Notes: generated from the letters alone by a model not told the origin. A stretch of DNA of 36,357 nt from Collinsella aerofaciens (GCF_015561195.1 NZ_JADMSU010000015.1:1-36357); one strand, 5' to 3'; positions 14,981-25,859 are shown, numbered from the stretch's first letter. A program made the numbers and translations.

Positions 14981-17431
14981 CTAGATAAGCCCAAAGTGTT
15001 CGAGCGCGGTGACGACGCCGTCGTGGTCGATGCTGTCGGTGACATAGTCGGCCTTTTCCTTGAGGAAGTCCGGCGCATTGCCCATGGCGATACCGACATC
15101 GACGGCGTTCATCAGCGAGATGTCATTGCTGGCATCACCGATGCCATACACCGTTCCATGGTTGGGGTCGAGAGCATCGAGTACGGACTGGATACCCTCG
15201 CGCTTGGTGCATTCGCGGGGCGAGATTTCGGTCACCTCGAGTTCGAGCTCGTTAAAGCACAGCAGCGGCTCAAGTGCCTTATCTTGAGCGATGTGGTTGG
15301 CGAGCGATGTAGACATCAAGATCTTGTAGACACTGTAATGTTGCAGCTGCGTGACTGCGTCGCCCAGGGTGCGCGCGTATCCGGGGGCATCGGGCGCATC
15401 GGCACTCATGCGCACGACGCCGTTGAGGCCCTCAAAGCGGATGACCTCGCCCGATTGCTCAAGGTAGGGGGCAAGACGCTGCAGCATACTGGGCGTCATC
15501 GACAGATCGCGAATTGCGTGTCCGTTGATCTCGGCGTAACCGCCCGCAAGACAGACGATGCCGGTCCAGGGCAGCTCAAGAAGTTTGGGGTGGATGCAGC
15601 TCAGGGTGCGTCCCGTGCAGATAAAGGCCATGTTGCCGTTGGCGACAAACTCGCGGATTGCCTGCGAAACCGCCTCGTTGGGATAGGGGGAGAGGTCCCG
15701 CTCGTCTTCGGGAAGGTCTTGGGCGAGCCTGGGGTCTTGCCAGGCGAGCGTTCCGTCGATATCGAAGAAGCAAATATCGCCGCGCTTATGGGCTGCGCTG
15801 GCGGCAGGGGAGGCCGAGGTGGTGGGCACAAATTCCGGCTCGAGGCCCATGATCTGGTCAAAATGCTCTTTAACGCGGGGAACGGAGATGCCGATGACCA
15901 CCTGGGCGGTCTTGCCCGTAATGATGAGGCCCTTGGCGCCCACCGCGACAAACGACGCGTTATCTGCAACGATGGAAGGGTCTGCGACCTCGACGCGCAG
16001 GCGCGTGGTGCAGTTGGTTGCGCCCACGATATTGCCAACGCCACCTAAAAGCTGAATTACCCGCTCAGCGAGGACGTGATCTTGATCGGATCGACTGTCG
16101 ACCTCGTCATTGGGGGATTGCTCTTTGGCAAAGTCGCTTCCCGTTAAACAATCGATTGCCGCGCGATTGGCAACATGATCCTCGCGGCCCGGTGTCTTAA
16201 GGTCATAGACCAAGATGAGTGCTCGAAAACTAACAAAAAAGATGAGGCTAAAGGCAAGGCCGATACCGAGCGCCAAAAGATAGGCACCGGCATGCGTGCG
16301 CATGAGCGGAATAAAGTTGAAGGCTGCCATCTCCATCAGGCCGCCCGAGAAGATGCCGACGATGCCAAAGAGATTCATGGTTGTGGCAAGGCAAGACGAT
16401 AAGACGGCGTAGAGCAAAAAGAGCCCGGGGTGGGTGAACATAAAGAGAAACTCGAGTGGCTCGGTAACGCCGCAAACCACCGAGGCGATGATGGCGGGAG
16501 CAAGGATGACCCTGAGGCCGGCGCGGCGCTCGGGTTTTGCGGTGGAGTAGAACGCGGCTGCGATGGCAGGAAGGCCAAAGAGCTTGACCCAGCCGGTGGC
16601 GGTAAAACCGGCCCACGGCGCAAGTTCATTAAGGGGGCGCGTGCTATGGGAGAGGATGGGGAGCAAGCTGCTCCACGTGGCGTAGATGCCGTCGTTAATG
16701 ACCAGGTTGTCGTAGTAGATCGGCATGTAGAGCAGGTGGTGCAGGCCAAAGGGCTCGAGTGCTCGTTCTAAAAAGACAAAGATGCCCACGCCAAAGGGAC
16801 CGATGCCTGCAAGCGCGTGACGCAGCGTATCAGTTACATCGTATACGTAGGGCACGATGGCGGCCGAGATAGCGGCAAGGGCAAACACGGCAAAAAAGCT
16901 GATGAGGTAGACCAGCGAGGAGCCCGAGAAGGTGCCGAGCCAATCGGGAATTTTGGCATCGTAGAAGCGGTCATGGATGGCGACGACGGTTGCCGATACC
17001 GCCAGCGGGCCGATAATGCCGGTGTCGAGCGTCTTGATGCCGTCGATGACGGTGATACCGCTGGCGGAGGTCAAAGATGACGGGTACTCAAGTCCAAGGT
17101 TGTCTCCGCTCAGCTTAATGATCTCGCTCAAAAAGAAGCAGTAGGCAAAATAGGCGACGAGAGCCTCGAGGCAGCAACGAGCCGGTTGTTTTTGGGCAAG
17201 ACCGATGGGCAGCGCTACGGCAAAAAGGAGCGGGAGGCGTTTAAAGACCGTCCACGAGCCGCGCTGGATGATAGCCCAGAAAACGTACCAAGGGGTTCCG
17301 TATACGGCGAGATCGCCGACGATGTCCGCAGTCGCTGCGAGAGCGGAGACGCCGACCATGAGGCCTGATATAGAAAACAGCATGGCGGGCGCGAACATTG
17401 CCCCGCCAAAGCGTTGGATTTTTTGCAGCAT
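14981..17431 (-). CDS. PTS EIIC-EIIB permease fused to a Cof-type HAD phosphatase
   Basis: An 816-aa fusion. Residues ~1-400 are a glucose/maltose-family EIIC membrane domain (GVTEPLEFLFMF; several hydrophobic helices). Residues ~435-525 are EIIB with the phospho-cysteine C474 in ATNCTTRLRV. Residues ~550-816 are a HAD IIB/Cof hydrolase with FFDIDGTLAW (D557, D559), ICTGRT and GIGDASNDISLM. EIIB phosphorylates sugar during uptake; the attached HAD could dephosphorylate the incoming sugar phosphate or an effector. No EIIA is encoded nearby, so a shared EIIA is needed. GGAAGG precedes the ATG. It is divergent from a GntR regulator, with a GTTTAAAC site between -10-like TACAAT (17497-17492) and the start. 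Specificity is unknown; the EIIC is of the alpha-glucoside/maltose class by general resemblance. Confidence 0.88.
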   Translation of the reverse strand: MLQKIQRFGGAMFAPAMLFSISGLMVGVSALAATADIVGDLAVYGTPWYVFWAIIQRGSWTVFKRLPLLFAVALPIGLAQKQPARCCLEALVAYFAYCFFLSEIIKLSGDNLGLEYPSSLTSASGITVIDGIKTLDTGIIGPLAVSATVVAIHDRFYDAKIPDWLGTFSGSSLVYLISFFAVFALAAISAAIVPYVYDVTDTLRHALAGIGPFGVGIFVFLERALEPFGLHHLLYMPIYYDNLVINDGIYATWSSLLPILSHSTRPLNELAPWAGFTATGWVKLFGLPAIAAAFYSTAKPERRAGLRVILAPAIIASVVCGVTEPLEFLFMFTHPGLFLLYAVLSSCLATTMNLFGIVGIFSGGLMEMAAFNFIPLMRTHAGAYLLALGIGLAFSLIFFVSFRALILVYDLKTPGREDHVANRAAIDCLTGSDFAKEQSPNDEVDSRSDQDHVLAERVIQLLGGVGNIVGATNCTTRLRVEVADPSIVADNASFVAVGAKGLIITGKTAQVVIGISVPRVKEHFDQIMGLEPEFVPTTSASPAASAAHKRGDICFFDIDGTLAWQDPRLAQDLPEDERDLSPYPNEAVSQAIREFVANGNMAFICTGRTLSCIHPKLLELPWTGIVCLAGGYAEINGHAIRDLSMTPSMLQRLAPYLEQSGEVIRFEGLNGVVRMSADAPDAPGYARTLGDAVTQLQHYSVYKILMSTSLANHIAQDKALEPLLCFNELELEVTEISPRECTKREGIQSVLDALDPNHGTVYGIGDASNDISLMNAVDVGIAMGNAPDFLKEKADYVTDSIDHDGVVTALEHFGLI

Positions 17432-17472
17432 GTTCTGCCTTCCGAATATCGAGGCGCGTTGCGCGTGGGGAA

Positions 17473-17484
17473 ACGTTTAAACAA
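17473..17484. promoter_or_regulatory. Operator-like palindrome before the PTS fusion gene
   Basis: ACGTTTAAACAA, core GTTTAAAC (17475-17482), 44 bp before the PTS start codon and downstream of a TACAAT -10-like box. It is one of five related sites in the window. Confidence 0.6.
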
Positions 17485-17594
17485 TGGATTCATTGTAGAG
17501 GACCAGACGAGTGTCGTACCGGCAGTTTTGAGCGAAACCGATTTGGGCATGACAGAAACCGTCAACGGCTAAATCCTGTCGCTTCACCGATATT

Positions 17595-17625
17595 CGGTTT
17601 AAACAACTTTAAGAAATGCTATCGT
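17595..17625 (+). promoter_or_regulatory. gntR promoter overlapping an operator-like palindrome
   Basis: CGGTTTAAACAA (17595-17606) overlaps a -35-like TTTAAA (17598-17603). After a 16-bp spacer comes TATCGT (17620-17625). The placement suggests autorepression by the adjacent GntR protein. Confidence 0.5.
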
Positions 17626-17660
17626 GCCTAGCCGGAAATGAATAATGTAGAGGTGAAACA

Positions 17661-18380
17661 ATGCCAAAAGCGATATACGAAGGAATCTACCGAGAAATAC
17701 GCTCGCGCATCATTAATGGGACCTATGCGTTTCAGGAGATGCTGCCAACCGAAGCCGAGCTGACCGCGGAGTTCGGATGCACTCGCAATACCGTCCGTCG
17801 CGCCTTGGGTATGCTGGCCGACGGGATGTTTGTGCAGCCCATACACGGCAAGGGCGTGCGCGTTATTTGGCTTAAGGGCGAAACCGACATGTTGGGCGCA
17901 CTCGAAGAGGTTGAGTCGTTTGGCGAGTTTGCAAAGCGCAACAATGCCGTTGCATCGACGGACGTTAAGTCTTTCGAACATCTGGTTTGCACCGAGCAAC
18001 TCTCTCGTCACCTGGGCTTTAAGGTGGGCGAGGAGTTGATTCGCGTAGTGCGTGTCCGAAGCCTCAACGGCAACGCGCGCCAAGTGGACCATGGCTATTT
18101 TTTGGCGTCGATCGCCAAGGGCCTGACTCCCGAGATCGCGGCAGATTCTATTTACGGCTATCTGGAGCACAAGCGCGGTGTCAAAGTGATGGCGAGCCGT
18201 CGTACGGTGAGTGTCGAGCTCGCCAACGATGAGGACTGCAGCTATCTTGACCTCGGCAAATACAACTGCGTTGCCGTCATGGAGAGTCAGTCGTACACCT
18301 CGGATGGCATCTTGTTTGAGGTGACGCACACTCGCACACACCCCGAGATCTTCCATTACCGCGTCAATTCCAAGCGATAG
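17661..18380 (+). CDS. GntR/UTRA transcriptional regulator (HutC/TreR type)
   Basis: A 239-aa regulator. Residues ~5-70 are the GntR winged helix (IYREIRSRIINGTYAFQEML; LTAEFGCTRNTVRRALGMLADG; QPIHGKGVRV). The rest is a UTRA effector domain, which in this family binds sugar phosphates (IRVVRVRSLNG; DHGYFLASIAKGL; SQSYTSDGILFEVTHTRTHP). It is divergent from the PTS gene and upstream of the ABC transporter genes, so it is the best candidate to bind the TTGTTTAAACAA-like sites; that assignment is inference. AGAGGTG precedes ATG 17661. A strong terminator closes the unit. Confidence 0.9.
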   Translation: MPKAIYEGIYREIRSRIINGTYAFQEMLPTEAELTAEFGCTRNTVRRALGMLADGMFVQPIHGKGVRVIWLKGETDMLGALEEVESFGEFAKRNNAVASTDVKSFEHLVCTEQLSRHLGFKVGEELIRVVRVRSLNGNARQVDHGYFLASIAKGLTPEIAADSIYGYLEHKRGVKVMASRRTVSVELANDEDCSYLDLGKYNCVAVMESQSYTSDGILFEVTHTRTHPEIFHYRVNSKR

Positions 18381-18418
18381 CCGGCTAGCTCGCAGCCTGA
18401 CGAGACTCATGGCCTCAA

Positions 18419-18473
18419 AGAGAAAACGCCCGGTCAAACCGACGGTACATCGGCTTGACCGGGCGTTTTCTCT
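18419..18473 (+). terminator. Terminator after the GntR gene
   Basis: A 19-bp perfect stem (18419-18437 with 18455-18473) ending in GTTTTCTCT. Confidence 0.88.
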
Positions 18474-18491
18474 GCATTAGATAACAAATAA

Positions 18492-18503
18492 TTGTTTATA
18501 CAA
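18492..18503. promoter_or_regulatory. Operator-like palindrome 1 before the sugar ABC operon
   Basis: TTGTTTATACAA, one base from a perfect palindrome and matching the sites near the PTS, gntR and malQ genes. Confidence 0.6.
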
Positions 18504-18566
18504 AACTTGTCAAGTATCAAGTTGAAATTACCGTTCACCGAAGTTTTTCTACCGCTCTAGTAATAC

Positions 18567-18578
18567 TTGTTCAAACAA
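18567..18578. promoter_or_regulatory. Operator-like palindrome 2 before the sugar ABC operon
   Basis: TTGTTCAAACAA, 75 bp (about seven helical turns) from site 1. The pair could allow cooperative binding or looping. Confidence 0.6.
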
Positions 18579-18686
18579 CTAGCCAAATAGCGTATCGTTC
18601 AAATCAGCAAAAGGGGCAAAGTCCCCGAGCCAATCTCCGAAGGCGGCGGCAAAGGGTGCCGCCACGGTGTGAAAGGGTGGATTGTA

Positions 18687-20003
18687 ATGAAGAACGAAAT
18701 GAGCAGAAGGCAGTTCCTGGGCTTTGCTGGTTCCGCGGCTGCAGTTCTTGGTCTGGGCCTCGTGGGTTGCGGTGGTTCTGCCGGCTCCGGCTCCTCTGCT
18801 TCTGGTGACGCTGCCGAGGTCTACTTCCTCCAATTCAAGCCCGAGGTCGACAAGGAGTGGAAGGAGATCGCCAAGGCCTATAAGAAGGAGAAGGGCGTCG
18901 AGGTCAAGATCGTGACCGCCGCTTCCAACACCTACGAGGAGAAGCTTAAGTCCGAGATGTCCAAGAGCTCCGCTCCGACCCTGTTCCAGGTCAACGGCCC
19001 CACCGGTCTTAAGAACTGGAAGGATTACTGCGCCGACCTGTCCGATACCAAGCTCCGCGGTGAGCTCATTGACGACTCCCTGGCTCTGCAGTCCGACGGC
19101 AAGGATGTGTGCATCGACTGGGTCCAGGAGAGCTTCGGCATCATCTACAACAAGCAGCTGCTCGAGAAGGCTGGCTACAAGGCCGAGGACATCAACTCCT
19201 TCGACAAGCTGAAGGCTTGTGCCGATGACATCCAGGCCCGCAAGGACGAGCTTGGTGTCGAGGGTGCCTTCACTTCCGCCGGCATGGACGACTCCTCCAG
19301 CTGGCGCTACACCACCCACCTTGCCAACATGCCGCTCTACTACGAGTTTGAGAAGGAGCACAACCAGGAGGACGACGAGATCAAGGGTGAGTTCCTCGAC
19401 AACTACAAGCAGATTTTCGACCTGTACATCACCGACTCCACCTGCGATCCTTCGCAGCTTGCTTCCAAGACCGGCGACGACGCCACCAACGAGTTCGCAA
19501 CCGGCAAGGCCGTCTTCTACCAGAACGGCTCTTGGGCCTACTCTGACCTCGTCAAGGCCGGCATGACCGACGATCAGATTGGCATGATGCCGATCTACAT
19601 CGGTGTTGACGGCGAGGAGAACCAGGGCCTGTGCTCCGGCGGCGAGAACTACTGGTGCGTCAGTTCCCAGGCTTCCGAGGATGCCCAGAAGGCCACCGAG
19701 GACTTCATGTATTGGTGCGTCACCGCTGACACCCCGACCAGCATCATCGCCGACAAGATGGGTCTGACCGCTCCGTTCAAGAGCGCCAAGGAGACCACCA
19801 ACGTCTTCTCGCAGCAGGCCGTTGCCATGGCCAAGGACGGCAAGAAGACCGTCGCTTGGGACTTCGTCTACATTCCCTCCGAGGAGTGGAAGAAGAACCT
19901 CAAGCAGGCTCTGATTGCCTACGCTGCCGATAACAGCAAGTGGGACGGCGTCAAGAACGCCTTCGTCGATGGCTGGAAGACCGAGAAGGCCGCTTCCGAG
20001 TAA
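18687..20003 (+). CDS. Maltodextrin-type ABC transporter substrate-binding lipoprotein
   Basis: A 438-aa family-1 solute-binding protein for carbohydrates. The N terminus carries RRQFLGFAGS, a hydrophobic stretch and the lipobox LVGC with the lipidated C28; the twin arginines suggest possible Tat export. After a Ser/Gly linker, the mature part shows the sugar-binding fold (VYFLQFKPEVDKEW; FGIIYNKQLLEKAGY; FATGKAVFYQNGSWAYSDL). ATG 18687 follows AAAGGGTGG; an in-frame GTG at 18669 is less likely. Codon usage is strongly biased toward C-ending codons, suggesting abundant protein. The maltodextrin assignment rests on the neighbouring permeases, MalK-type ATPase, MalQ and GlgP and on shared operators. 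Binding-site residues were not verified. Confidence 0.9.
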   Translation: MKNEMSRRQFLGFAGSAAAVLGLGLVGCGGSAGSGSSASGDAAEVYFLQFKPEVDKEWKEIAKAYKKEKGVEVKIVTAASNTYEEKLKSEMSKSSAPTLFQVNGPTGLKNWKDYCADLSDTKLRGELIDDSLALQSDGKDVCIDWVQESFGIIYNKQLLEKAGYKAEDINSFDKLKACADDIQARKDELGVEGAFTSAGMDDSSSWRYTTHLANMPLYYEFEKEHNQEDDEIKGEFLDNYKQIFDLYITDSTCDPSQLASKTGDDATNEFATGKAVFYQNGSWAYSDLVKAGMTDDQIGMMPIYIGVDGEENQGLCSGGENYWCVSSQASEDAQKATEDFMYWCVTADTPTSIIADKMGLTAPFKSAKETTNVFSQQAVAMAKDGKKTVAWDFVYIPSEEWKKNLKQALIAYAADNSKWDGVKNAFVDGWKTEKAASE

Positions 20004-20034
20004 GCAGTTGCTGCCCAAGCTATCTGATTAGCGA

Positions 20035-20070
20035 CAGGGGGCGGGCAGACGTTGGTTTGCCCGCCCCCTG
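20035..20070 (+). terminator. Intercistronic hairpin between binding protein and permease
   Basis: A 13-bp perfect GC stem (20035-20047 with 20058-20070) without a T-run. It probably stabilises the binding-protein mRNA or partly stops transcription, giving more binding protein than permease. Confidence 0.8.
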
Positions 20071-20090
20071 CATATTGAAAGGACCCTTTT

Positions 20091-20945
20091 ATGGGCAAAG
20101 CACTCAAGCGCTGGTGGCCGCTCTTTATGCTGCCCACGTGCCTGGCGTTTATGATCGGGTTCGTGATCCCTTTTATCCAGGGCTTCTATCTCTCGTTCTG
20201 CCAGTTTATTATCATTAGTAACGCGCACTTTGTCGGTATCGAGAACTACGTGCGCGCGCTGTCCGATCCGCAGTTCTCCACGTCGTTCTTCTTTACCGTG
20301 GCGTTTGCCTTCCTGTCGACGGTGCTCATCAACGTGATCGCCCTGGCCATTGCGCAGGCGCTCACCCGCAAGGCGCTCAAAGGCACCAACATCTTCCGTA
20401 CGATCTTCTTTATGCCTAACCTGATCGGCGGCATCGTGCTGGGCTACATTTGGCAGATTCTGATCAACTGCCTGCTCTCCAACGTGGGCGCCCAGCTCAT
20501 CGCTCTTAACTCTGCTGCTGGCTTCTGGGGCCTTATCATCCTGACCCTGTGGCAGCAGGTCGGCTACATGATGATCATCTACATCGCTGGTCTGCAGTCC
20601 ATTCCGTCCGACTACATCGAGGCCGCCAAGGTCGACGGCGCTACGGCATGGCAGACGTTTTGGAAGGTTAAGATCCCTAACCTGATGCCGACCATCACCA
20701 TCTGCCTGTTCCTGTCCATCACCAACGGCTTTAAGCTGTTCGACCAGAACCTCGCCCTTACCGGCGGCGCCCCCGCGCACTCCACCGAGATGCTCGCCCT
20801 GAACATCTACAACACGTTCTATTCGCGTGCCGGTATCGCATGGCAGGGCATTGGTCAGGCCAAGGCGGTTATCTTCTGCATCCTGGTCGTGGCCATCTCC
20901 ATGATCCAGCTTAAGGCCACGAGGTCCAAGGAGGTGCAGCAGTAA
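20091..20945 (+). CDS. Sugar ABC transporter permease 1 (MalF type)
   Basis: A 284-aa inner-membrane permease with about six transmembrane segments. It carries the EAA loop that contacts the ATPase, EAAKVDGATAWQTFWKVKIP, near residue 180. It begins after AAAGGA, and its stop overlaps the next start by one base. It lacks the large periplasmic insert of enteric MalF, as is usual in Gram-positives. Substrate assignment follows the operon. Confidence 0.93.
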   Translation: MGKALKRWWPLFMLPTCLAFMIGFVIPFIQGFYLSFCQFIIISNAHFVGIENYVRALSDPQFSTSFFFTVAFAFLSTVLINVIALAIAQALTRKALKGTNIFRTIFFMPNLIGGIVLGYIWQILINCLLSNVGAQLIALNSAAGFWGLIILTLWQQVGYMMIIYIAGLQSIPSDYIEAAKVDGATAWQTFWKVKIPNLMPTITICLFLSITNGFKLFDQNLALTGGAPAHSTEMLALNIYNTFYSRAGIAWQGIGQAKAVIFCILVVAISMIQLKATRSKEVQQ

Positions 20946-21784
20946 TGAAACGCGATAAGGTTATCAACCGCGCGCTCTCGATTTTCTTTACGATCCTGTC
21001 GCTCGCGTGGATCTACCCCGTGTTCATGATTGCGCTTAATTCTTTTAAGAAAGCGACCGCAATCAGCACCACCACGGCATTCGATCTGCTCACGCCCGAG
21101 ACGTTCAACGGCCTCGCAAACTACATGCACGCCCTTAACGAGCAGGGCTTTGCCTCGGCATTTATGTACTCGCTCATCATCACGGTCACGTCGGTCGTGC
21201 TGATCTTGGTGTGCTGCTCCATGTGCGCTTGGTACGTGGTTCGTGTCAACAACAAGATCTCGAACTTCTTCTATTACCTGTTCGTGTTCTCGATGGTCGT
21301 GCCGTTCCAGATGCTCATGTTCACGCTGTCCAATTTGGCGGACCGCATCGGCTTCAACACGCCGTTCAACATCTGCTTTATCTACCTCGGCTTTGGCGCG
21401 GGCCTGGCGGTCTTTATGTTCGCCGGTTTTGTAAAGAACATCCCGCTCGAGATCGAGGAGGCGGCCATGATTGATGGCTGCAACCCGGTCCAGGTGTTCT
21501 TTAAGATCGTCCTTCCCATCATGAAGCCCACCTATCTTTCGGTCGGCATCCTCGAGACCATGTGGGTCTGGAACGACTATCTGCTGCCCTACCTTACGCT
21601 CGACTCCACCAAGTACAAGACCATTCCTATCTTGATCCAGTACTTCCGCGGCGGCTACGGCCACGTCGAGCTCGGCCCCATGATGGCCTGCATCATGATG
21701 GTCGTTATCCCCATCGTCATCATGTACATCCTCTGCCAGAAGTACATCATCGACGGCGTGGTGGCAGGTGCCGTCAAGGGCTGA
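20945..21784 (+). CDS. Sugar ABC transporter permease 2 (MalG type)
   Basis: A 279-aa partner permease with six predicted membrane segments and the EAA loop EEAAMIDGCNPVQVFFKIVL near residue 175. The start codon overlaps the previous stop (TAATG), with GGAGGT at 20930-20935 upstream, so production is coupled to permease 1. The C-terminal DGVVAGAVKG is the usual MalG-family ending. Confidence 0.93.
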   Translation: MKRDKVINRALSIFFTILSLAWIYPVFMIALNSFKKATAISTTTAFDLLTPETFNGLANYMHALNEQGFASAFMYSLIITVTSVVLILVCCSMCAWYVVRVNNKISNFFYYLFVFSMVVPFQMLMFTLSNLADRIGFNTPFNICFIYLGFGAGLAVFMFAGFVKNIPLEIEEAAMIDGCNPVQVFFKIVLPIMKPTYLSVGILETMWVWNDYLLPYLTLDSTKYKTIPILIQYFRGGYGHVELGPMMACIMMVVIPIVIMYILCQKYIIDGVVAGAVKG

Positions 21785-21808
21785 TGCCGTAACTGTTTTG
21801 CAAGTTTC

Positions 21809-21835
21809 TGCGGCGCCCCTCAGCGCGGCGCCGCA
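21809..21835 (+). terminator. Intercistronic hairpin before the ATPase gene
   Basis: TGCGGCGCC (21809-21817) pairs with GGCGCCGCA (21827-21835). No T-run follows, so it is more likely an mRNA processing or stability element than a full terminator. Confidence 0.6.
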
Positions 21836-21852
21836 TATCGAAAGGTAGAGAC

Positions 21853-23052
21853 ATGGCCGAGATCGTTCTCAAACATGTTCAGAAGGTGTATCCCAACAAC
21901 GAGTCAAAAAAGAAGGGCTTCTTTGGCAAAAAGAAGAAGACCGAGGAGAAGAAGCACAACCTCAAGGTTACCGAGGACGGTGTGCTCGCTGTAGAGGACT
22001 TCAACCTCACCGTTCACGACCAGGAGTTCGTCGTCCTCGTTGGCCCCTCTGGCTGCGGTAAGTCCACGACGATGCGCATGGTCGCCGGCCTGGAGGACAT
22101 TACCTCGGGCGATGTGCTCATCGACGGCAAGCGTGTCAACGACGTGGCGCCCAAGGACCGCGACATCGCCATGGTGTTCCAGAGCTACGCTCTGTACCCC
22201 AATATGACGGTGTACGAGAACATGGCATTTACGCTCGAGCTCAAGAAGGTTCCCAAGGACGAGATCGACCGCAAGGTTCGCTCTGCTGCCGAGATTCTGG
22301 GCATTACCGAGTACCTCGACCGTAAGCCCAAGGCGCTCTCCGGCGGCCAGCGCCAGCGTGTCGCTATCGGCCGCGCCATCGTGCGTGACCCCAAGGTCTT
22401 CCTGATGGACGAGCCGCTGTCCAACCTGGACGCCAAGCTTCGTAACCAGATGCGTGCCGAGCTCATTAAGCTGCGCCACGAGATCAAGGGCACGTTCATT
22501 TATGTTACTCACGACCAGACCGAGGCCATGACCCTTGGCGACCGTATCGTGGTCATGAAGGACGGCGTCGTCCAGCAGATCGCCACGCCGCAGGAGGTCT
22601 TCAACCATCCCGCGAACATCTTCGTCGCCGGCTTCATCGGCGTGCCGCAGATGAACTTCTTCGATGCCCAGCTGGTGCGCTCGGGCAACGGCTTTACCGT
22701 CAAGACCGAGGATATGAACGTGGCACTCGCCCCCGAGACTTGCGCTCAACTTGCCCTCAACTGGGACGGCGGCGACGTGAAGGAGATTACGGCCGGCGTG
22801 CGTCCCGAGCAGATCCTGCTTGCCGACAAGGGCGAGGAGGGCGCGCTCCAGGGTACCGTCGAGGTGACCGAGCTCATGGGCTCGACCGAGCATGTCCACG
22901 TGACCGCTCCCGACGGCCAGTTTGTCCTGATTATCCCCGTCGTCGACCTCGAGGCCAAGGGCGCGCTCAAGGCTGGCGACACCATCTGGTTCAAGTTTGA
23001 GAAGAACGCGACCCACCTCTTCGATAAGGTCTCTGGCAAGAACCTTATCTAG
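21853..23052 (+). CDS. msmX: Sugar ABC transporter ATPase (MalK/MsmX type) with Lys-rich insertion
   Basis: A 399-aa ATPase that energises the upstream permeases. Motifs: Walker A GPSGCGKST, Q-loop VFQSYALYPNM, signature LSGGQRQRVAIGRAI, Walker B VFLMDEPLSNLD and the switch histidine in THDQTEAM. The C-terminal ~150 residues form the OB/TOBE regulatory domain (GVRPEQILLADKGEEG). Unusually, about 30 residues rich in lysine (SKKKGFFGKKKKTEEKKHN) interrupt the A-loop region between KVYPNN and GVLAVEDF, where relatives have only a few residues. Such ATPases often serve several sugar importers. It closes the operon. Confidence 0.94.
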   Translation: MAEIVLKHVQKVYPNNESKKKGFFGKKKKTEEKKHNLKVTEDGVLAVEDFNLTVHDQEFVVLVGPSGCGKSTTMRMVAGLEDITSGDVLIDGKRVNDVAPKDRDIAMVFQSYALYPNMTVYENMAFTLELKKVPKDEIDRKVRSAAEILGITEYLDRKPKALSGGQRQRVAIGRAIVRDPKVFLMDEPLSNLDAKLRNQMRAELIKLRHEIKGTFIYVTHDQTEAMTLGDRIVVMKDGVVQQIATPQEVFNHPANIFVAGFIGVPQMNFFDAQLVRSGNGFTVKTEDMNVALAPETCAQLALNWDGGDVKEITAGVRPEQILLADKGEEGALQGTVEVTELMGSTEHVHVTAPDGQFVLIIPVVDLEAKGALKAGDTIWFKFEKNATHLFDKVSGKNLI

Positions 23053-23120
23053 GCCCGGTGCAACCAGGCCCTTCCTTTGGGCGACTGCGGTATTGCCATC
23101 CTTTTGCCGCGGTCACATAT

Positions 23121-23165
23121 AAGGCTCCCCTCCCGTCCACTGGGCGAGAGGGGAGCCTTTCTTTG
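23121..23165 (+). terminator. Terminator of the sugar ABC operon
   Basis: A 12-bp stem (23121-23132 with 23148-23159) followed by TTTCTTT. Confidence 0.9.
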
Positions 23166-23191
23166 TGTCGGGGCTGTCCATCGGCCAGTTT

Positions 23192-23408
23192 GTCTTGATT
23201 TGTAACAGGTAGGGCCGATTTCGGACGCTAGGTGTTACAGATCGAGACAGTTCCGCTGAGCTGACCATTTCATCTAAATCTGTAACACCAAAGGTGAATT
23301 TCAGCTGCTAGATGTTACAGATTGAGATAAACCCAAGGGGAGGGGCCGGTATGTCTCGATCTGTAACAGCTGGGACCGTTTTGGTTGAGTAGTTGTTACA
23401 GATTGAGA
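23192..23408. repeat. Three tandem palindromes with fixed 25-bp centres
   Basis: Units at 23192-23249, 23273-23327 and 23354-23408 each read TCTCGATCTGTAACA - 25 bp - TGTTACAGATTGAGA with small changes. Unit spacing is about 80 bp. The centres are exactly 25 bp in all three and vary, but share a TTT near position 12-14 and TAG at 22-24. They fill the space between two convergent terminators and contain no gene. Confidence 0.9.
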
Positions 23409-23453
23409 TTGTTTGGCCGAGTCGGGTCACAGGGTAACGTACGGGCACAAAAA

Positions 23454-23479
23454 ACGGAGCCGTGTTGCCACGACTCCGT
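23454..23479 (-). terminator. Terminator of glgP
   Basis: ACGGAGCCGTG (23454-23464) pairs with CACGACTCCGT (23469-23479), with one mismatch. On the minus strand it is followed by TTTTTT, about 30 nt after the glgP stop. Confidence 0.9.
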
Positions 23480-23509
23480 TTCTCAAGAGGATGGGTAAGG
23501 GAAGCGAAA

Positions 23510-25777
<2,268 letters not shown>

Positions 25778-25823
25778 GTTTCCTCCTGTGGTGAGTTGAC
25801 TACATGTCAGAAATTCAAAAGAA

Positions 25824-25859
25824 TCCCGCGCGAGGGGATTGGGGTGGCCTCGCGCGGGA
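25824..25859 (-). terminator. Hairpin between malQ and glgP
   Basis: A 12-bp stem, TCCCGCGCGAGG (25824-25835) with CCTCGCGCGGGA (25848-25859). On the minus strand it is followed by TTCTTTT. It is a terminator or attenuating element within the malQ-glgP unit. Confidence 0.8.

Larger units (their letters stand above)
18474..18686. other. Regulatory upstream region of the sugar-binding protein gene
   Basis: Contains two operator-like sites and a leader, but no gene and no convincing -35/-10 pair. TAATAC (18561-18566), just before the second operator, is the best -10 candidate. Confidence 0.5.

Noticed and set aside
23192-23408. CRISPR array
   Set aside because: Units are palindromes with two inverted ends each, only three units exist, no cas genes are present, and gaps between units are not uniform spacers.
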